Assembly: GCF_001476905.1 (NCBI RefSeq) | Contig: NZ_LDTE01000067.1 | Coordinates: forward strand, 1-63,371 | Length of the DNA stretch: 63,371 bases | Direction: 5' to 3' | Source: Sphingomonas sanguinis | GTDB taxonomy: Bacteria; Pseudomonadota; Alphaproteobacteria; Sphingomonadales; Sphingomonadaceae | In this document: positions 1 to 7,723 of the stretch, piece after piece | How positions within the stretch are numbered: the stretch's first letter is position 1 | Layout: each line of letters begins with the position of its first letter | The notes under the pieces: model-generated | The model's input: the letters and a program-made list of their open reading frames with translations, nothing else | Database searches by the model: none | Told to the model about the DNA's origin: nothing | Program-made: the position numbers and the translations under genes

Positions 1-1584
1 TCACCATCGCGACCTCTGTTGGGCAGCGCGAGGTCGAGGCGCATGTGCACGCGGGATGGCCCCGTCCCCGGCCAGCGTCAGACGCTCGGCCAGCGGCAGC
101 CGGTCGATGATCGCCCGCGCCTCCGCCCCGAAACCGACGAACCGCCCCGCCGCTCCTCGCCCGACCAACCCGCCACCCGCCGGCCAGATACTGTCGATAC
201 AGGTCGCGCTGCCCGCCTCGCAGTAAGGCGAGCGGAGCGCGACCCTGGCGAAATCGGCCAGCGAGGTCGCCAGCTGGGTGCGCAGAGCCGTGAAGATATT
301 CCGGTCCGAGATGGTCAGGTCGTCCCGCGCCAGCACCCGATCCACCCGCTCGCGCAATCGTGCCGGATCGGTCGACGCCATGGTCAGCCGGATCGCGTGA
401 TACTTTACCGTCAGCCATGCGGGGTCGGTGGCCGCAACCTGCCCGGCGGCATCGACCAGCGCCGACGCTTCTCGGGGCTCAGCCAGCGCCAGGGCCGCGA
501 CCAGCCACATGGACTTGCCCGTGGCCCGCCAACGCTCCTGAGCATGGGCCAACGCCGCCTCACGGTCCTTGGGTTGCAGCGTGCGTATCCAGTCCGCCGC
601 TTCCGGCCTGGTCGCCGCCTTGTCGCTGAGCGTCATGTAATCGCGAAAGGCCACCGCCACGTCCGACCCAGCGTCGCGCTCGCCCAGTTCACGATCGAGC
701 CGCGTGAGAAGCGCCGCCGGGCGCTCGTGATATTCGAGGATCTGACGCATCCGCCCGACCTCGCCCCGGCCATAGGTTCCGGCCGGGGCAGCGGTCAGCC
801 GGTCGATCGCAGCATGGGCGGCGGCGAACGCGTCGGCCCGCCGCGCGGCCAGCGCCCCGCGCAACGTGGCCCGCGCCTCCAGATAAAGCCCCGTTTTCTG
901 CCACGGCGACGCAGGATCGCGCGCGATCGCCGCAAAGCGTTTCGCCGCTTCGTCCCATCGACCGTCATACAGCGCGATCGCCGCCAGCTGATACGCCCGG
1001 TCGGCTCGCAGCCAGGACGGCGCGGCGGGGGCAAGCGCAGGAAGCGTCACGCCCGGCGTGCTGCACGCCTGAAACACGACGTCCTGCCCCGCCAGCCAGG
1101 CGCGGACATCCGCCGACCCCGCGCCATAGCGCTTCACCCGGTCGTTGAGCGTCGCGGTCGCTGTCAGGAAGGCGTCGTCGAAACAGGTCGGGATCGTCGT
1201 GTAGTCGGGCCCCTGCCGCTCGGTCGGAACATAATAGATATCGGCCCGCGCGCCCGGCACCTGCCGCCGCGCGGTGATCCAGTCTTCCATCGTCCGGCTG
1301 GGCGGCTGTCCGCAGCAGGGGTTGGCCAGTGCGTCGGCCGCCGCCTTGCCGACACGCAAGCCGTTGAGCGCCCGCCAGTCGAGATAGAGCAAAGGGTCGC
1401 TCGCATCGGCCTTAACGATGCCGATCCGCCCTTCGGCGAGCGCGGCACGCTCCGCTGCGTCCTGCGGAGAGGACAGGACATAATGCGGGGTCGGCGGCGG
1501 CCCGCCCGAGGCGATGACCCGCGGCCCCGCCAGCGCCAGGACCAGCGCCACGCCCCCGGCCGACCACCACCCCTTCATTGCCAT
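1..1584 (-). CDS. Exported repeat-type protein of unknown function
   Basis: I do not recognise a named family. The frame gives 527 residues from the ATG at 1584 (GGAGG seven bases upstream); an ATG at 1578 is also possible and would form an ATGA overlap with the stop of the preceding DUF3142 gene. A hydrophobic N-terminus of about 20 residues looks like a Sec signal peptide. The stretch around DGRWDEAAKRFAAIARD reads like tetratricopeptide helices, and scattered Cys residues (PCC, PTC, QAC, YCEAGSATC) would suit an exported protein with disulfides. The last 15 or so codons are rich in Arg, Pro and Ala and look out of frame. The neighbouring frame stays open past the window edge, so the real C-terminus may lie outside. 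Confidence 0.6.
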   Translation of the reverse strand: MAMKGWWSAGGVALVLALAGPRVIASGGPPPTPHYVLSSPQDAAERAALAEGRIGIVKADASDPLLYLDWRALNGLRVGKAAADALANPCCGQPPSRTMEDWITARRQVPGARADIYYVPTERQGPDYTTIPTCFDDAFLTATATLNDRVKRYGAGSADVRAWLAGQDVVFQACSTPGVTLPALAPAAPSWLRADRAYQLAAIALYDGRWDEAAKRFAAIARDPASPWQKTGLYLEARATLRGALAARRADAFAAAHAAIDRLTAAPAGTYGRGEVGRMRQILEYHERPAALLTRLDRELGERDAGSDVAVAFRDYMTLSDKAATRPEAADWIRTLQPKDREAALAHAQERWRATGKSMWLVAALALAEPREASALVDAAGQVAATDPAWLTVKYHAIRLTMASTDPARLRERVDRVLARDDLTISDRNIFTALRTQLATSLADFARVALRSPYCEAGSATCIDSIWPAGGGLVGRGAAGRFVGFGAEARAIIDRLPLAERLTLAGDGAIPRAHAPRPRAAQQRSRW

Positions 1585-2288
1585 CCCTCGACCTCCCTGC
1601 GCACGGCCGTGAAATCCGCTGGCGTCCAACTGCGAGGATCGAACAGATAGACGCGCCGCCCCGGCGGTGCTCGCCGGACGGGCGTGTCGGTCGCGATTCC
1701 CAGAGCCGTCCGGCAGCGAGGATGACGGAAATCCCCGCCCTTCGCCAGTCGGTCCCGCATGGTCCGGTCCCCCTGCCCCATGCGAAAGACCATGGGCACG
1801 ATCTCATCGGCCGGTGCCGCGTCCAGCCAGTCCTCGGTATCGCACCACGACGCCAGCGCGGTCATCGACAGACGGACGTTCGGGGGCAGACCGCGCCGGA
1901 CATCGCCCAGAAGATCGAGCAACACTTGGCGCTGAGAGGCACGCACCTCGAAATCGATCTGGACCATCGGCGCGGGGATGCGCGTGGCATAATGAAGCAC
2001 CGCCGCGCTCGTCCGTTGTCGAAGGGCTGGCGTCCAGCGGAGCGGCACGCGCTCGTCGATCTGGATATGGACCAGCGCGATGCCGGGCGGACGCTCGACC
2101 AGCAGCGGATGGCGACGGCCGCGCGCTACGACCTGATCACCGACCAGTTCGACAAAACCGCTCTGCACCGCCACCTCGACCGGCGGCTTCAGGAAGCGCA
2201 GGTCCTCCGGCCGCTCCCAGGCCCAGACGATCAGGGTCGAGGGTTCGGGCGGCGCGGGGCCGGAACAGCCGCTTACCAGCGCGAGCAT
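1575..2288 (-). CDS. DUF3142-like lipoprotein
   Basis: A 237-residue protein with the N-terminal core TLIVWAWERPEDLRFL that I associate with DUF3142, a family of unknown function. Residue 8 is the Cys of a lipobox (LVSGC), but from the ATG at 2288 the signal peptide would be only seven residues long. Reading upstream in frame, a CTG at 2315 overlaps the stop of the phosphatase-like gene as CTGA. It would add LIRRIVLSA and complete a normal lipoprotein signal peptide, so the true start may be this non-standard codon. The gene is sandwiched between the phosphatase-like and repeat-protein genes on the same strand, which suggests one operon. Confidence 0.65.
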   Translation of the reverse strand: MLALVSGCSGPAPPEPSTLIVWAWERPEDLRFLKPPVEVAVQSGFVELVGDQVVARGRRHPLLVERPPGIALVHIQIDERVPLRWTPALRQRTSAAVLHYATRIPAPMVQIDFEVRASQRQVLLDLLGDVRRGLPPNVRLSMTALASWCDTEDWLDAAPADEIVPMVFRMGQGDRTMRDRLAKGGDFRHPRCRTALGIATDTPVRRAPPGRRVYLFDPRSWTPADFTAVRREVEGWQ

Positions 2289-2311
2289 CGCGGACAGGAC
2301 GATCCGGCGGA

Positions 2312-2665
2312 TCAGCGCCCCGCCCCCGGTGATTCGGGCAGATGCCGTCCCACCTTTGACTCCAGCAGGGCGATCAACTCGGGCTGCATGAAGGCGAAAT
2401 CGTCCGGGATGTCGAGGCAGATCACCCGTTTACCGCCCAGCGTCGCGCGAAAGCGCCGCTGGAGCTTGGTCCGGTGCGCCTTTTCCATGACGAAGATCAT
2501 ATCGGCCCAGGCGATCGTCTCGGCCGTGACCGGATTCTCCGCGTCATGATTGGTCCCGGCCGAGTCCACCTCCAGGTCCTCGCGGCGTGCGAAGACCTGC
2601 TCGGCGGTCGGACTGCGCAGCTTGTTCTGGCTGCAGATGAACAGGACGGTGCGGATGCGCGGCAT
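2312..2665 (-). CDS. Low-molecular-weight protein tyrosine phosphatase-like protein
   Basis: The 117-residue protein opens with VLFICSQNKLRSPTAEQVF, in which C11 and R17 form the CX5R phosphate-binding loop of low-molecular-weight tyrosine phosphatases, followed by the family's SAGT segment. It is shorter than classical members (about 150 residues). The usual C-terminal DP general-acid loop is not obvious; DIPDDF near residue 88 is the nearest candidate. It is probably a cytoplasmic phosphatase or a relative with an altered reaction. It heads the minus-strand group that includes the DUF3142 lipoprotein. Confidence 0.7.
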   Translation of the reverse strand: MPRIRTVLFICSQNKLRSPTAEQVFARREDLEVDSAGTNHDAENPVTAETIAWADMIFVMEKAHRTKLQRRFRATLGGKRVICLDIPDDFAFMQPELIALLESKVGRHLPESPGAGR

Positions 2666-2681
2666 AGGCGGTCACCCTATG

Positions 2682-2714
2682 CCGCCGCCGTTTCGATGCA
2701 AGAACCGGCGGCGG
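2682..2714 (-). terminator. GC-rich hairpin after the porin gene
   Basis: CCGCCGCCG at 2682-2690 pairs perfectly with CGGCGGCGG at 2706-2714 around a 15-base loop. It sits directly behind the stop codon of the porin gene (2717-2719). There is no convincing T run, so it could be an intrinsic terminator of the GC-rich type or only an mRNA-stabilising hairpin. Confidence 0.45.
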
Positions 2715-2716
2715 GG

Positions 2717-3904
2717 TTACAGCACTTTCCAGTCCACAATCGCACGCAGCCCGACGACGACCACCCCCGGGGCATCGCGCAGCCCCGATGGGCGATGGAC
2801 ATACTGGACATCGGGCTGAAGCGTCAGGAAGGGCGCCACCCGGTCGCTATAGGTCAGCTCCACCATGGTCTCCGACTTCACCAGCGGCGCTTCATCGGGC
2901 GGATTGGACTGGCGATAGGCGGTGCTGATGCCAGCGGTCGCAAAGCCGAAGGAGATATGGGACTCGGGCCGCCCGGACAGGATGGCATGCCCCGCCACGC
3001 CCAGTTGCAGGCCGTCGCCGAACGGCGTCGTCAGGCCATCGGAAAAGCCCACGCGCATGAACCCGATCCAGTGCCCAGGCCGGTCCGCCTGCCCGACCAG
3101 ATCACGTTCGACCAGCGCATAGACTCCGTGCGAGGCGGCGGTGTCGGCCGTGACGATTACGCCCGGTGGCACGGTGCGCGGCTGGCGATGGCTATAGGTC
3201 CATCCGCCGACGCCGATCGCGGTTCGCCCCTTCACCCCGAGTTCGGCAATGAACAGCGCCGAGCGCCGCCCGCCCTGATCGGTCGTGCCGCGCGGCGCAC
3301 GGACGATGGCCGCCTGGGCATAATGATGCTTGCCGTCCAGCCGGAGCCGCATCGCCAAATCGGTCTGCGGAAAGATCGACGGACCATTGGGCCCGGTCGC
3401 CGCCAGTTCCGACCCGATGCCAAAGGCTGGGGCGATCAACTGGGACGCAGCGGCGTTGTAATAGAATTCGCTGTTCAAATCATATTTGCCGATCAGGAGG
3501 GAAGCACGATCGCCCGCGAAACGCTGCTGCACCCAAGCCTGATAGAGAAGCAGGTCGGGACTGTTGACCTCGATATTGTTGACGCCTTGCAAGGTGCTCG
3601 CGATGGCGTTGGGTCGCCCACCGGCATTGCTGAGAATGCCGACATAGGCACTTCCACCCTTCCAATGGGTCGCACGGTCCAGATCGAGCGTGGCGACGGC
3701 GTCGAGATTGTCGAGATAGCGCACGCCCCGCACACGCTTGCTGGCCCCGACCGCGATCAGATCGGCCTTATAGATCAGATCCAGGGCCAGCGGCCCTGCT
3801 TCCGGCTCGTCTTCGGAACGCGTCTGCGCCATCGCAGGGCAGGACCAGGCCGCCAAGGTCAAGGCGGCGATACAGGTGATGGATCGACGCGATGCCATCG
3901 TCAT
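2717..3904 (-). CDS. OprB-like carbohydrate-selective porin
   Basis: Encodes about 395 residues from the ATG at 3904 (ATG 3898 is equally possible). The precursor begins MTMASRRS, then a hydrophobic stretch ending AMAQ, a typical signal peptidase site. The rest alternates short aromatic-rich beta strands and ends in an outer-membrane C-terminus (VGLRAIVDWKVL). Segments such as YQAWVQQRF and LLIGKYDLNSEFYYN match OprB-family porins, which let sugars through the outer membrane. The frame stays open upstream to 4027, but that extension is Arg/Pro-rich, contains a DNA tandem repeat and lies ahead of the signal peptide, so I exclude it. The gene stands alone and is followed by a hairpin. Confidence 0.8.
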   Translation of the reverse strand: MTMASRRSITCIAALTLAAWSCPAMAQTRSEDEPEAGPLALDLIYKADLIAVGASKRVRGVRYLDNLDAVATLDLDRATHWKGGSAYVGILSNAGGRPNAIASTLQGVNNIEVNSPDLLLYQAWVQQRFAGDRASLLIGKYDLNSEFYYNAAASQLIAPAFGIGSELAATGPNGPSIFPQTDLAMRLRLDGKHHYAQAAIVRAPRGTTDQGGRRSALFIAELGVKGRTAIGVGGWTYSHRQPRTVPPGVIVTADTAASHGVYALVERDLVGQADRPGHWIGFMRVGFSDGLTTPFGDGLQLGVAGHAILSGRPESHISFGFATAGISTAYRQSNPPDEAPLVKSETMVELTYSDRVAPFLTLQPDVQYVHRPSGLRDAPGVVVVGLRAIVDWKVL

Positions 3905-3918
3905 TGCTCTGGGGCGAT

Positions 3919-3952
3919 TACGAGCGGAGATACGAGCGGAGATACGAGCGGA
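3919..3952. repeat. 12-bp tandem repeat, 2.8 copies
   Basis: The unit TACGAGCGGAGA is repeated from 3919 to 3952 with no mismatch until the last bases. It lies 15-48 bp upstream of the porin start codon, in the expected 5' leader or promoter region. Because the unit is a multiple of three it does not break any frame. Copy-number slippage here could alter leader length or promoter spacing. Confidence 0.7.
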
Positions 3953-4407
3953 GGCAGGCGGGCCCCGCCTCTGCCGTTCAGGCCACGGCGCGTCCGAAGG
4001 CTTGGCCTTCCGCGTTGGCGCCGTCACGGCTCAGATCGAGCGCAACGCTTCGCCGAAGCACATTTTCTCACCTGTCATACCGCCCCCTAATGCCGCTTTC
4101 GATCGGGGCTACTCGCGTCGATCGAAGAATAGATCAGACGCAGCTATAATGACCGATGATTAATGATGGGTTCGTCGGCGGCGAATTACGTATCAACCGA
4201 CATTTGGCCATCTCCGTCCGCAGCGCCGCTCTGCCGGTTCACGTCCACCGCTCAACGAACTGCAAGCACGATCAATCAAGTAACGTACCGGTCACCCCGC
4301 CTTTGGTCTGCGCCGAGCATCGTTGCCGTCTAACCATCCGGGTCGAGGCGGATATTGCTTTCGTCGCCCAACCGGCTAGCGTGCCGCCCACGGGGGGTAG
4401 CATACGC
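3953..4407. other. Divergent intergenic region between porin and SPFH cluster
   Basis: I see no gene. Open frames here have no recognisable protein character. The only promoter-like element is the TATAAT at 4145-4150, listed separately. A TAG 4398-4400 just before the start of the SPFH gene and the G-run at 4392-4397 (a plausible ribosome-binding site) support the ATG at 4408. Confidence 0.5.
4145..4150 (+). promoter_or_regulatory. Possible -10 box for the polyamine/SPFH cluster
   Basis: A perfect TATAAT stands out in otherwise GC-rich DNA, 258 bp upstream of the SPFH start and on its strand. The hexamer 17 bp upstream (TCGAAG) is a poor -35, so the assignment is tentative; activation by another factor would be needed. 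Confidence 0.3.
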
Positions 4408-5391
4408 ATGGGTCTGTTCGATTTTCTGAGCAAACAGTTCATCGACGTGATCGATTGGGTCGAGGCAGCGGACGATCTCGCCCTTCGTTATCCCATGCGC
4501 GACCATGCGATTCAGAACGGCGCATCGCTGACCGTGCGCGACGGACAGATCGCCTTTTTCTATGACGAAGGCCGGATCGCCGATGCGTTTCAGCCGGGGC
4601 AACACACGCTGGAAACCGGCAACCTGCCGGTGCTGACCGCGCTGATGAACTGGGACAAGGGCTTTGTCTTGCCGCTCAAGGCCGACCTCTATTTCTTCAC
4701 CATGCGCGAACATGGCGGGCTGAAATGGGGCACGGCGCAACCGATCACGGTGCGCGACAAGGATTATGGTCCGATCCGGGTCAGGACCTTCGGCAGCTAT
4801 TCGTTCCGCGTCGCCGATGTGCCCCGGTTCAAGGCGACGGTGATGGGTACGCTGGAGCATGTCCGCGTCGGCGATGTCGAGCCGCAACTGCGCGGCGCGA
4901 TCACCACCGCCATCGCCAGCGAGCTCGGGCGCGCCGAGATCGCCTTTGTCGATCTGGCAGGCGACCAGCAGGCGCTATCGGAGCGGCTGCGCCACGCCGT
5001 CGCCCCCGCCTTTGCGCAATGGGGGCTGGAGGTCGCGAGCTTCTTCGTCGAAAGCGTATCGCTGCCCGATGAAGTGCAGGCGCATTTCGACAAGGCGAGC
5101 GCGATGCGGGTCGTCGGCGACCTCGACCGCTATGTCCGCTTCCAGACCGCCGACGCGATCGACACCGCTGCGGCCCAGGGCGGCGGTATGGCGGGAATCG
5201 GCGCGGGCGCGGCGGCCGGGGCCGCGCTGGGCCAGGCAATGGCTTCGGGCCTGGGTGCGCCAGCCGCCGCCGCGCCTGTGGAAGATCCGTTCGCGCTGAT
5301 CGAAAAGCTGCACAAGCTGCATGTCGCCGGCGCGCTGAGCCAGGAGGAGTTCGAGGCCAAGAAGGCTGCGTTGCTCGCCAAGATCGGCTGA
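4408..5391 (+). CDS. SPFH-domain protein with C-terminal SHOCT motif
   Basis: Encodes 327 residues from the ATG at 4408, which follows a GGGGGG ribosome-binding site. It begins MGLFDFLSKQFIDVIDWVE, typical of the virion-core/YdjI-like branch of the SPFH (stomatin/prohibitin/flotillin) superfamily. The central part (about 60-250) has the SPFH pattern, for example TFGSYSFRVADV, and a helix ending in the scaffold domain. A Gly/Ala-rich linker (about 265-295) leads to a SHOCT-type helical pair (DPFALIEKLHKLHVAGALSQ). Members form oligomeric platforms at membranes. It heads an eight-gene polyamine-linked cluster, and the next gene starts one base after its stop. Confidence 0.85.
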   Translation: MGLFDFLSKQFIDVIDWVEAADDLALRYPMRDHAIQNGASLTVRDGQIAFFYDEGRIADAFQPGQHTLETGNLPVLTALMNWDKGFVLPLKADLYFFTMREHGGLKWGTAQPITVRDKDYGPIRVRTFGSYSFRVADVPRFKATVMGTLEHVRVGDVEPQLRGAITTAIASELGRAEIAFVDLAGDQQALSERLRHAVAPAFAQWGLEVASFFVESVSLPDEVQAHFDKASAMRVVGDLDRYVRFQTADAIDTAAAQGGGMAGIGAGAAAGAALGQAMASGLGAPAAAAPVEDPFALIEKLHKLHVAGALSQEEFEAKKAALLAKIG

Positions 5392-5392
5392 C

Positions 5393-6061
5393 ATGACCGA
5401 ATTCGCCTGTCCCCAATGCGGCGCGCCCGTCGTGTTCCGCTCGTCGTTGCCCTCGCGCGTTTGCGACTATTGCCGCAGCCTGCTGGTGCGCGATGGCGAC
5501 GATCTGCGCCGCGTCGGTCAGGTCGCGGCGGTGCCCGAGGACGTCAGTCCGCTGCAACTCGGCGTGCGGGGACGGTTCGACGGCCATGGCTTCGAGCTGG
5601 TCGGACGTGTCCGCTGGCGTTGGACGGACGGGACGTGGAACGAATGGTATGCTGCCGTCGATGATGGCCGCTTCTGGTGGCTGGGCGAAGCGACGGGCCG
5701 CTACATGCTGCTCGCCCCCGCAAGCGGCGACGCGGAACAGAACGCCACCTATCGCAGGATCGCGAACGACAGAGAGCCGGAGGTCGGCGAGCAGTCCCGT
5801 ATCGGTAGCACACAATACAGTGTGGTCGATGTCCGCTATGTCGAATGCGTCGCCAGCGAGGGCGAACTGCCGATATCGACCCCGAGCGGCAGCAAGGCGC
5901 TGAGCGTCGACCTGGCCGCATCGGACGGCCGCTGCGCCACGATCCAGCGCGATGGCACCGGGACCACCCTCTATAGCGGCCGCTACGTCACGCTCGCCGA
6001 GATCGCCGCCACCGGCCTGCGCCGCTTCGATGGCTGGCCGATGCCGGGTTACGCGGCGTGA
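5393..6061 (+). CDS. DUF4178 protein with N-terminal zinc ribbon (paralogue 1)
   Basis: A 222-residue soluble protein. Residues 5-23 contain CPQC and CDYC, a two-knuckle zinc ribbon. The rest matches the DUF4178 pattern: an initial RGRFDGHGFELVGRVRW strand pair, then WNEWYAAVDDGRFWWLGEATG, a small beta-barrel-like fold of unknown biochemical role. The start follows the SPFH stop by one base, so translation is probably coupled. The second DUF4178 gene begins 10 bp downstream, making a tandem pair of diverged paralogues. The family is often found beside SPFH, DUF350 and polyamine genes, which is what the context shows here. Confidence 0.8.
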   Translation: MTEFACPQCGAPVVFRSSLPSRVCDYCRSLLVRDGDDLRRVGQVAAVPEDVSPLQLGVRGRFDGHGFELVGRVRWRWTDGTWNEWYAAVDDGRFWWLGEATGRYMLLAPASGDAEQNATYRRIANDREPEVGEQSRIGSTQYSVVDVRYVECVASEGELPISTPSGSKALSVDLAASDGRCATIQRDGTGTTLYSGRYVTLAEIAATGLRRFDGWPMPGYAA

Positions 6062-6071
6062 GGATGGGGCA

Positions 6072-7337
6072 ATGACCGACACGGTGCGCGCCGTTACCTG
6101 CCCGCGTTGCGGCGGCACCATCGCGTTGCGCGCGGCGGGGTTGAGCGTGTCGCTGGTCTGCGAGCATTGCGGCACCACGCTCGACGCGACGTCCGACGAT
6201 GTGCGCGTCATCACCGCCGCGCGGCAGGCGATGCACCAGCCCGCCATCGCGCTCGGCAGGCGGGGCACGCTGCGCGGCGAGCAATGGGAAGTGGTCGGCT
6301 ATCTCGAGCGGACCGACGGCTATCAGGGTTGGCAGGAATATCTGCTGTTCAATCCATATCTCGGTTATCGCTTCCTGGTCGATGACGGCCGCTGCTTCAG
6401 CCTGGGGGTGCTGATCGATCGTATGCCTGACCCGGCATTCGACGGGTACGCGCTGGACCGTGCGCGCTATCGCCGCTTCGGCGCCGGGTACGCGGCGTCG
6501 GTCACCTTCGTCGTCGGCGAATTCTATTGGCGCGTCAGGGTGGGCGAGCAGGTCCATGTGACGGACTATGTTCGCCCCGGCGCGATGCTGACCTGCGAGG
6601 AGAATAGGCAAGAGCGGAGCTGGACGCTGCTGACCCTGCTGGGCGTCGGCGAGGCGGAAGAGGCGTTCGGCCTGGAACCTCGGCCAAGACCCTCGGGGGT
6701 CACGCCGTCACCGCACGAGCCCTCGCCCCATCTGCGCCCGTTGCGCGAGGCGGCGTTCGCCTTCGCCGCCGCTGTGATGGCGCTGGTCGCGGTGCTGATA
6801 GCCCTGGGCCAACCGAGCCGGACGCTCCTGACCCAGACGATCGAACTGACGCAGGATGCTCCGCCGGTCGAACGTGTCGTCGCCACCCTGTCCCTGCCCG
6901 CCGCGTATAACCGGATCACGGTCGACGCCCGCGCGGATACGCTGTCCAACAGCTGGGTCGACTTGGATTATGCGCTGGTAGATCGGCGCACCCAGCGCAG
7001 TTTCGACACCTATGCCCTGGCCGAGCGCTATAGCGGCACCGATTCCGACGGCAGCTGGAGCGAAGGCGACCGTTCGCCGAATACCAGTTACGCCAGCATT
7101 CCCGGTGGCACCTATGACCTGGTGGTCGAGGCCGCGGTCCATGGCTGGACCGGCGCGCAATCGCCACCCGTCGCGTGGCAGACGGTCCCGGTCACGATCC
7201 GCGTGACGTCGGGCGGCAGCTTCGCCGGGCCGATGATCCTGGCGCTGATCGCCCTGTCGCTATGGCCGGGCCTGCTGGCAATCCTTCACTTCGCGTTCGA
7301 ACAGCGGCGGATCGCGCCGGTCAAGGGAGACGATTGA
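6072..7337 (+). CDS. DUF4178 protein with zinc ribbon and membrane-anchored C-terminus (paralogue 2)
   Basis: Encodes 421 residues from the ATG at 6072. The zinc ribbon uses CPRC near residue 10 and CEHC near residue 33. A DUF4178 domain follows (LRGEQWEVVGYLERTDG, WQEYLLFNPYLGYRFLVDDG). A transmembrane helix lies near residues 225-245. A roughly 140-residue extracytoplasmic beta-rich domain comes next, then a second helix near the C-terminus (MILALIALSLWPGLLAILHF). This differs from paralogue 1, which has no membrane part, so the pair may be a cytosolic and a membrane-spanning partner. The stop codon overlaps the next start (TGATG). Confidence 0.8.
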   Translation: MTDTVRAVTCPRCGGTIALRAAGLSVSLVCEHCGTTLDATSDDVRVITAARQAMHQPAIALGRRGTLRGEQWEVVGYLERTDGYQGWQEYLLFNPYLGYRFLVDDGRCFSLGVLIDRMPDPAFDGYALDRARYRRFGAGYAASVTFVVGEFYWRVRVGEQVHVTDYVRPGAMLTCEENRQERSWTLLTLLGVGEAEEAFGLEPRPRPSGVTPSPHEPSPHLRPLREAAFAFAAAVMALVAVLIALGQPSRTLLTQTIELTQDAPPVERVVATLSLPAAYNRITVDARADTLSNSWVDLDYALVDRRTQRSFDTYALAERYSGTDSDGSWSEGDRSPNTSYASIPGGTYDLVVEAAVHGWTGAQSPPVAWQTVPVTIRVTSGGSFAGPMILALIALSLWPGLLAILHFAFEQRRIAPVKGDD

Positions 7338-7501
7338 TGCGGCTGAGCACGATCCTCTATGCCCTGTTCTGCCTGGGCGTCGTCGCCCTCTTCACGCTGG
7401 CCGTGATGCGCAGCTACTCGCCCTTCGCCGACAGCCATCCCGGCGGCGGCGCTCGGGCGTCGGGCGGCGTTCGCGGCGCGCATGGACCCACCCACAAATG
7501 A
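7337..7501 (+). CDS. Small single-span membrane protein
   Basis: A 54-residue protein starting at the ATG that overlaps the previous stop (TGATG at 7335-7339) and ending in an ATGA overlap with the DUF350 gene. It has one membrane helix (STILYALFCLGVVALFTLAV) and a Gly-rich tail ending HGPTHK. I do not recognise a family. The tight overlaps on both sides strongly suggest it is a real, translationally coupled member of the cluster, probably a small subunit of the membrane complex. Confidence 0.65.
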   Translation: MRLSTILYALFCLGVVALFTLAVMRSYSPFADSHPGGGARASGGVRGAHGPTHK

Positions 7502-7719
7502 CGGAGCAAGGAATGCTGTCCACCACCGTGCTGCTCGCGACCCTGCTCTATGCCGGGCTGGGAGTGCTGATCTTCGCCGTCGGTTTCTGGATCTGGGACC
7601 GGCTGACGCCCGCCGATCTGTGGGGCGAAATCTGTCGTGGGAACCAGGCGGTCGCGATCTTCAGCGGGGCGATCGCCATCGCCATCGCGATCATCATCGG
7701 CGCCGCGATCCACGGCTGA
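7498..7719 (+). CDS. DUF350 membrane protein
   Basis: A 73-residue protein with two hydrophobic segments (about 8-30 and 50-70) separated by the loop IWDRLTPADLWGEICRGNQAVA. This is the DUF350 unit also seen, duplicated, in E. coli YjfL. DUF350 genes commonly sit with SPFH or PspA-like proteins and polyamine or glutathionylspermidine-type enzymes. Its function is unknown; a small-ion or membrane-modifying channel has been guessed for the family. It starts in an ATGA overlap with the preceding small gene, and the spermidine-synthase gene begins 5 bp downstream. Confidence 0.8.
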   Translation: MTEQGMLSTTVLLATLLYAGLGVLIFAVGFWIWDRLTPADLWGEICRGNQAVAIFSGAIAIAIAIIIGAAIHG

Positions 7720-7723
7720 TCCC

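Noticed and set aside
19..1650. A 543-codon plus-strand frame opposite the left-edge gene
   Set aside because: Arg/Pro-rich shadow of the minus-strand gene, which has a signal peptide, a ribosome-binding site and operon context.
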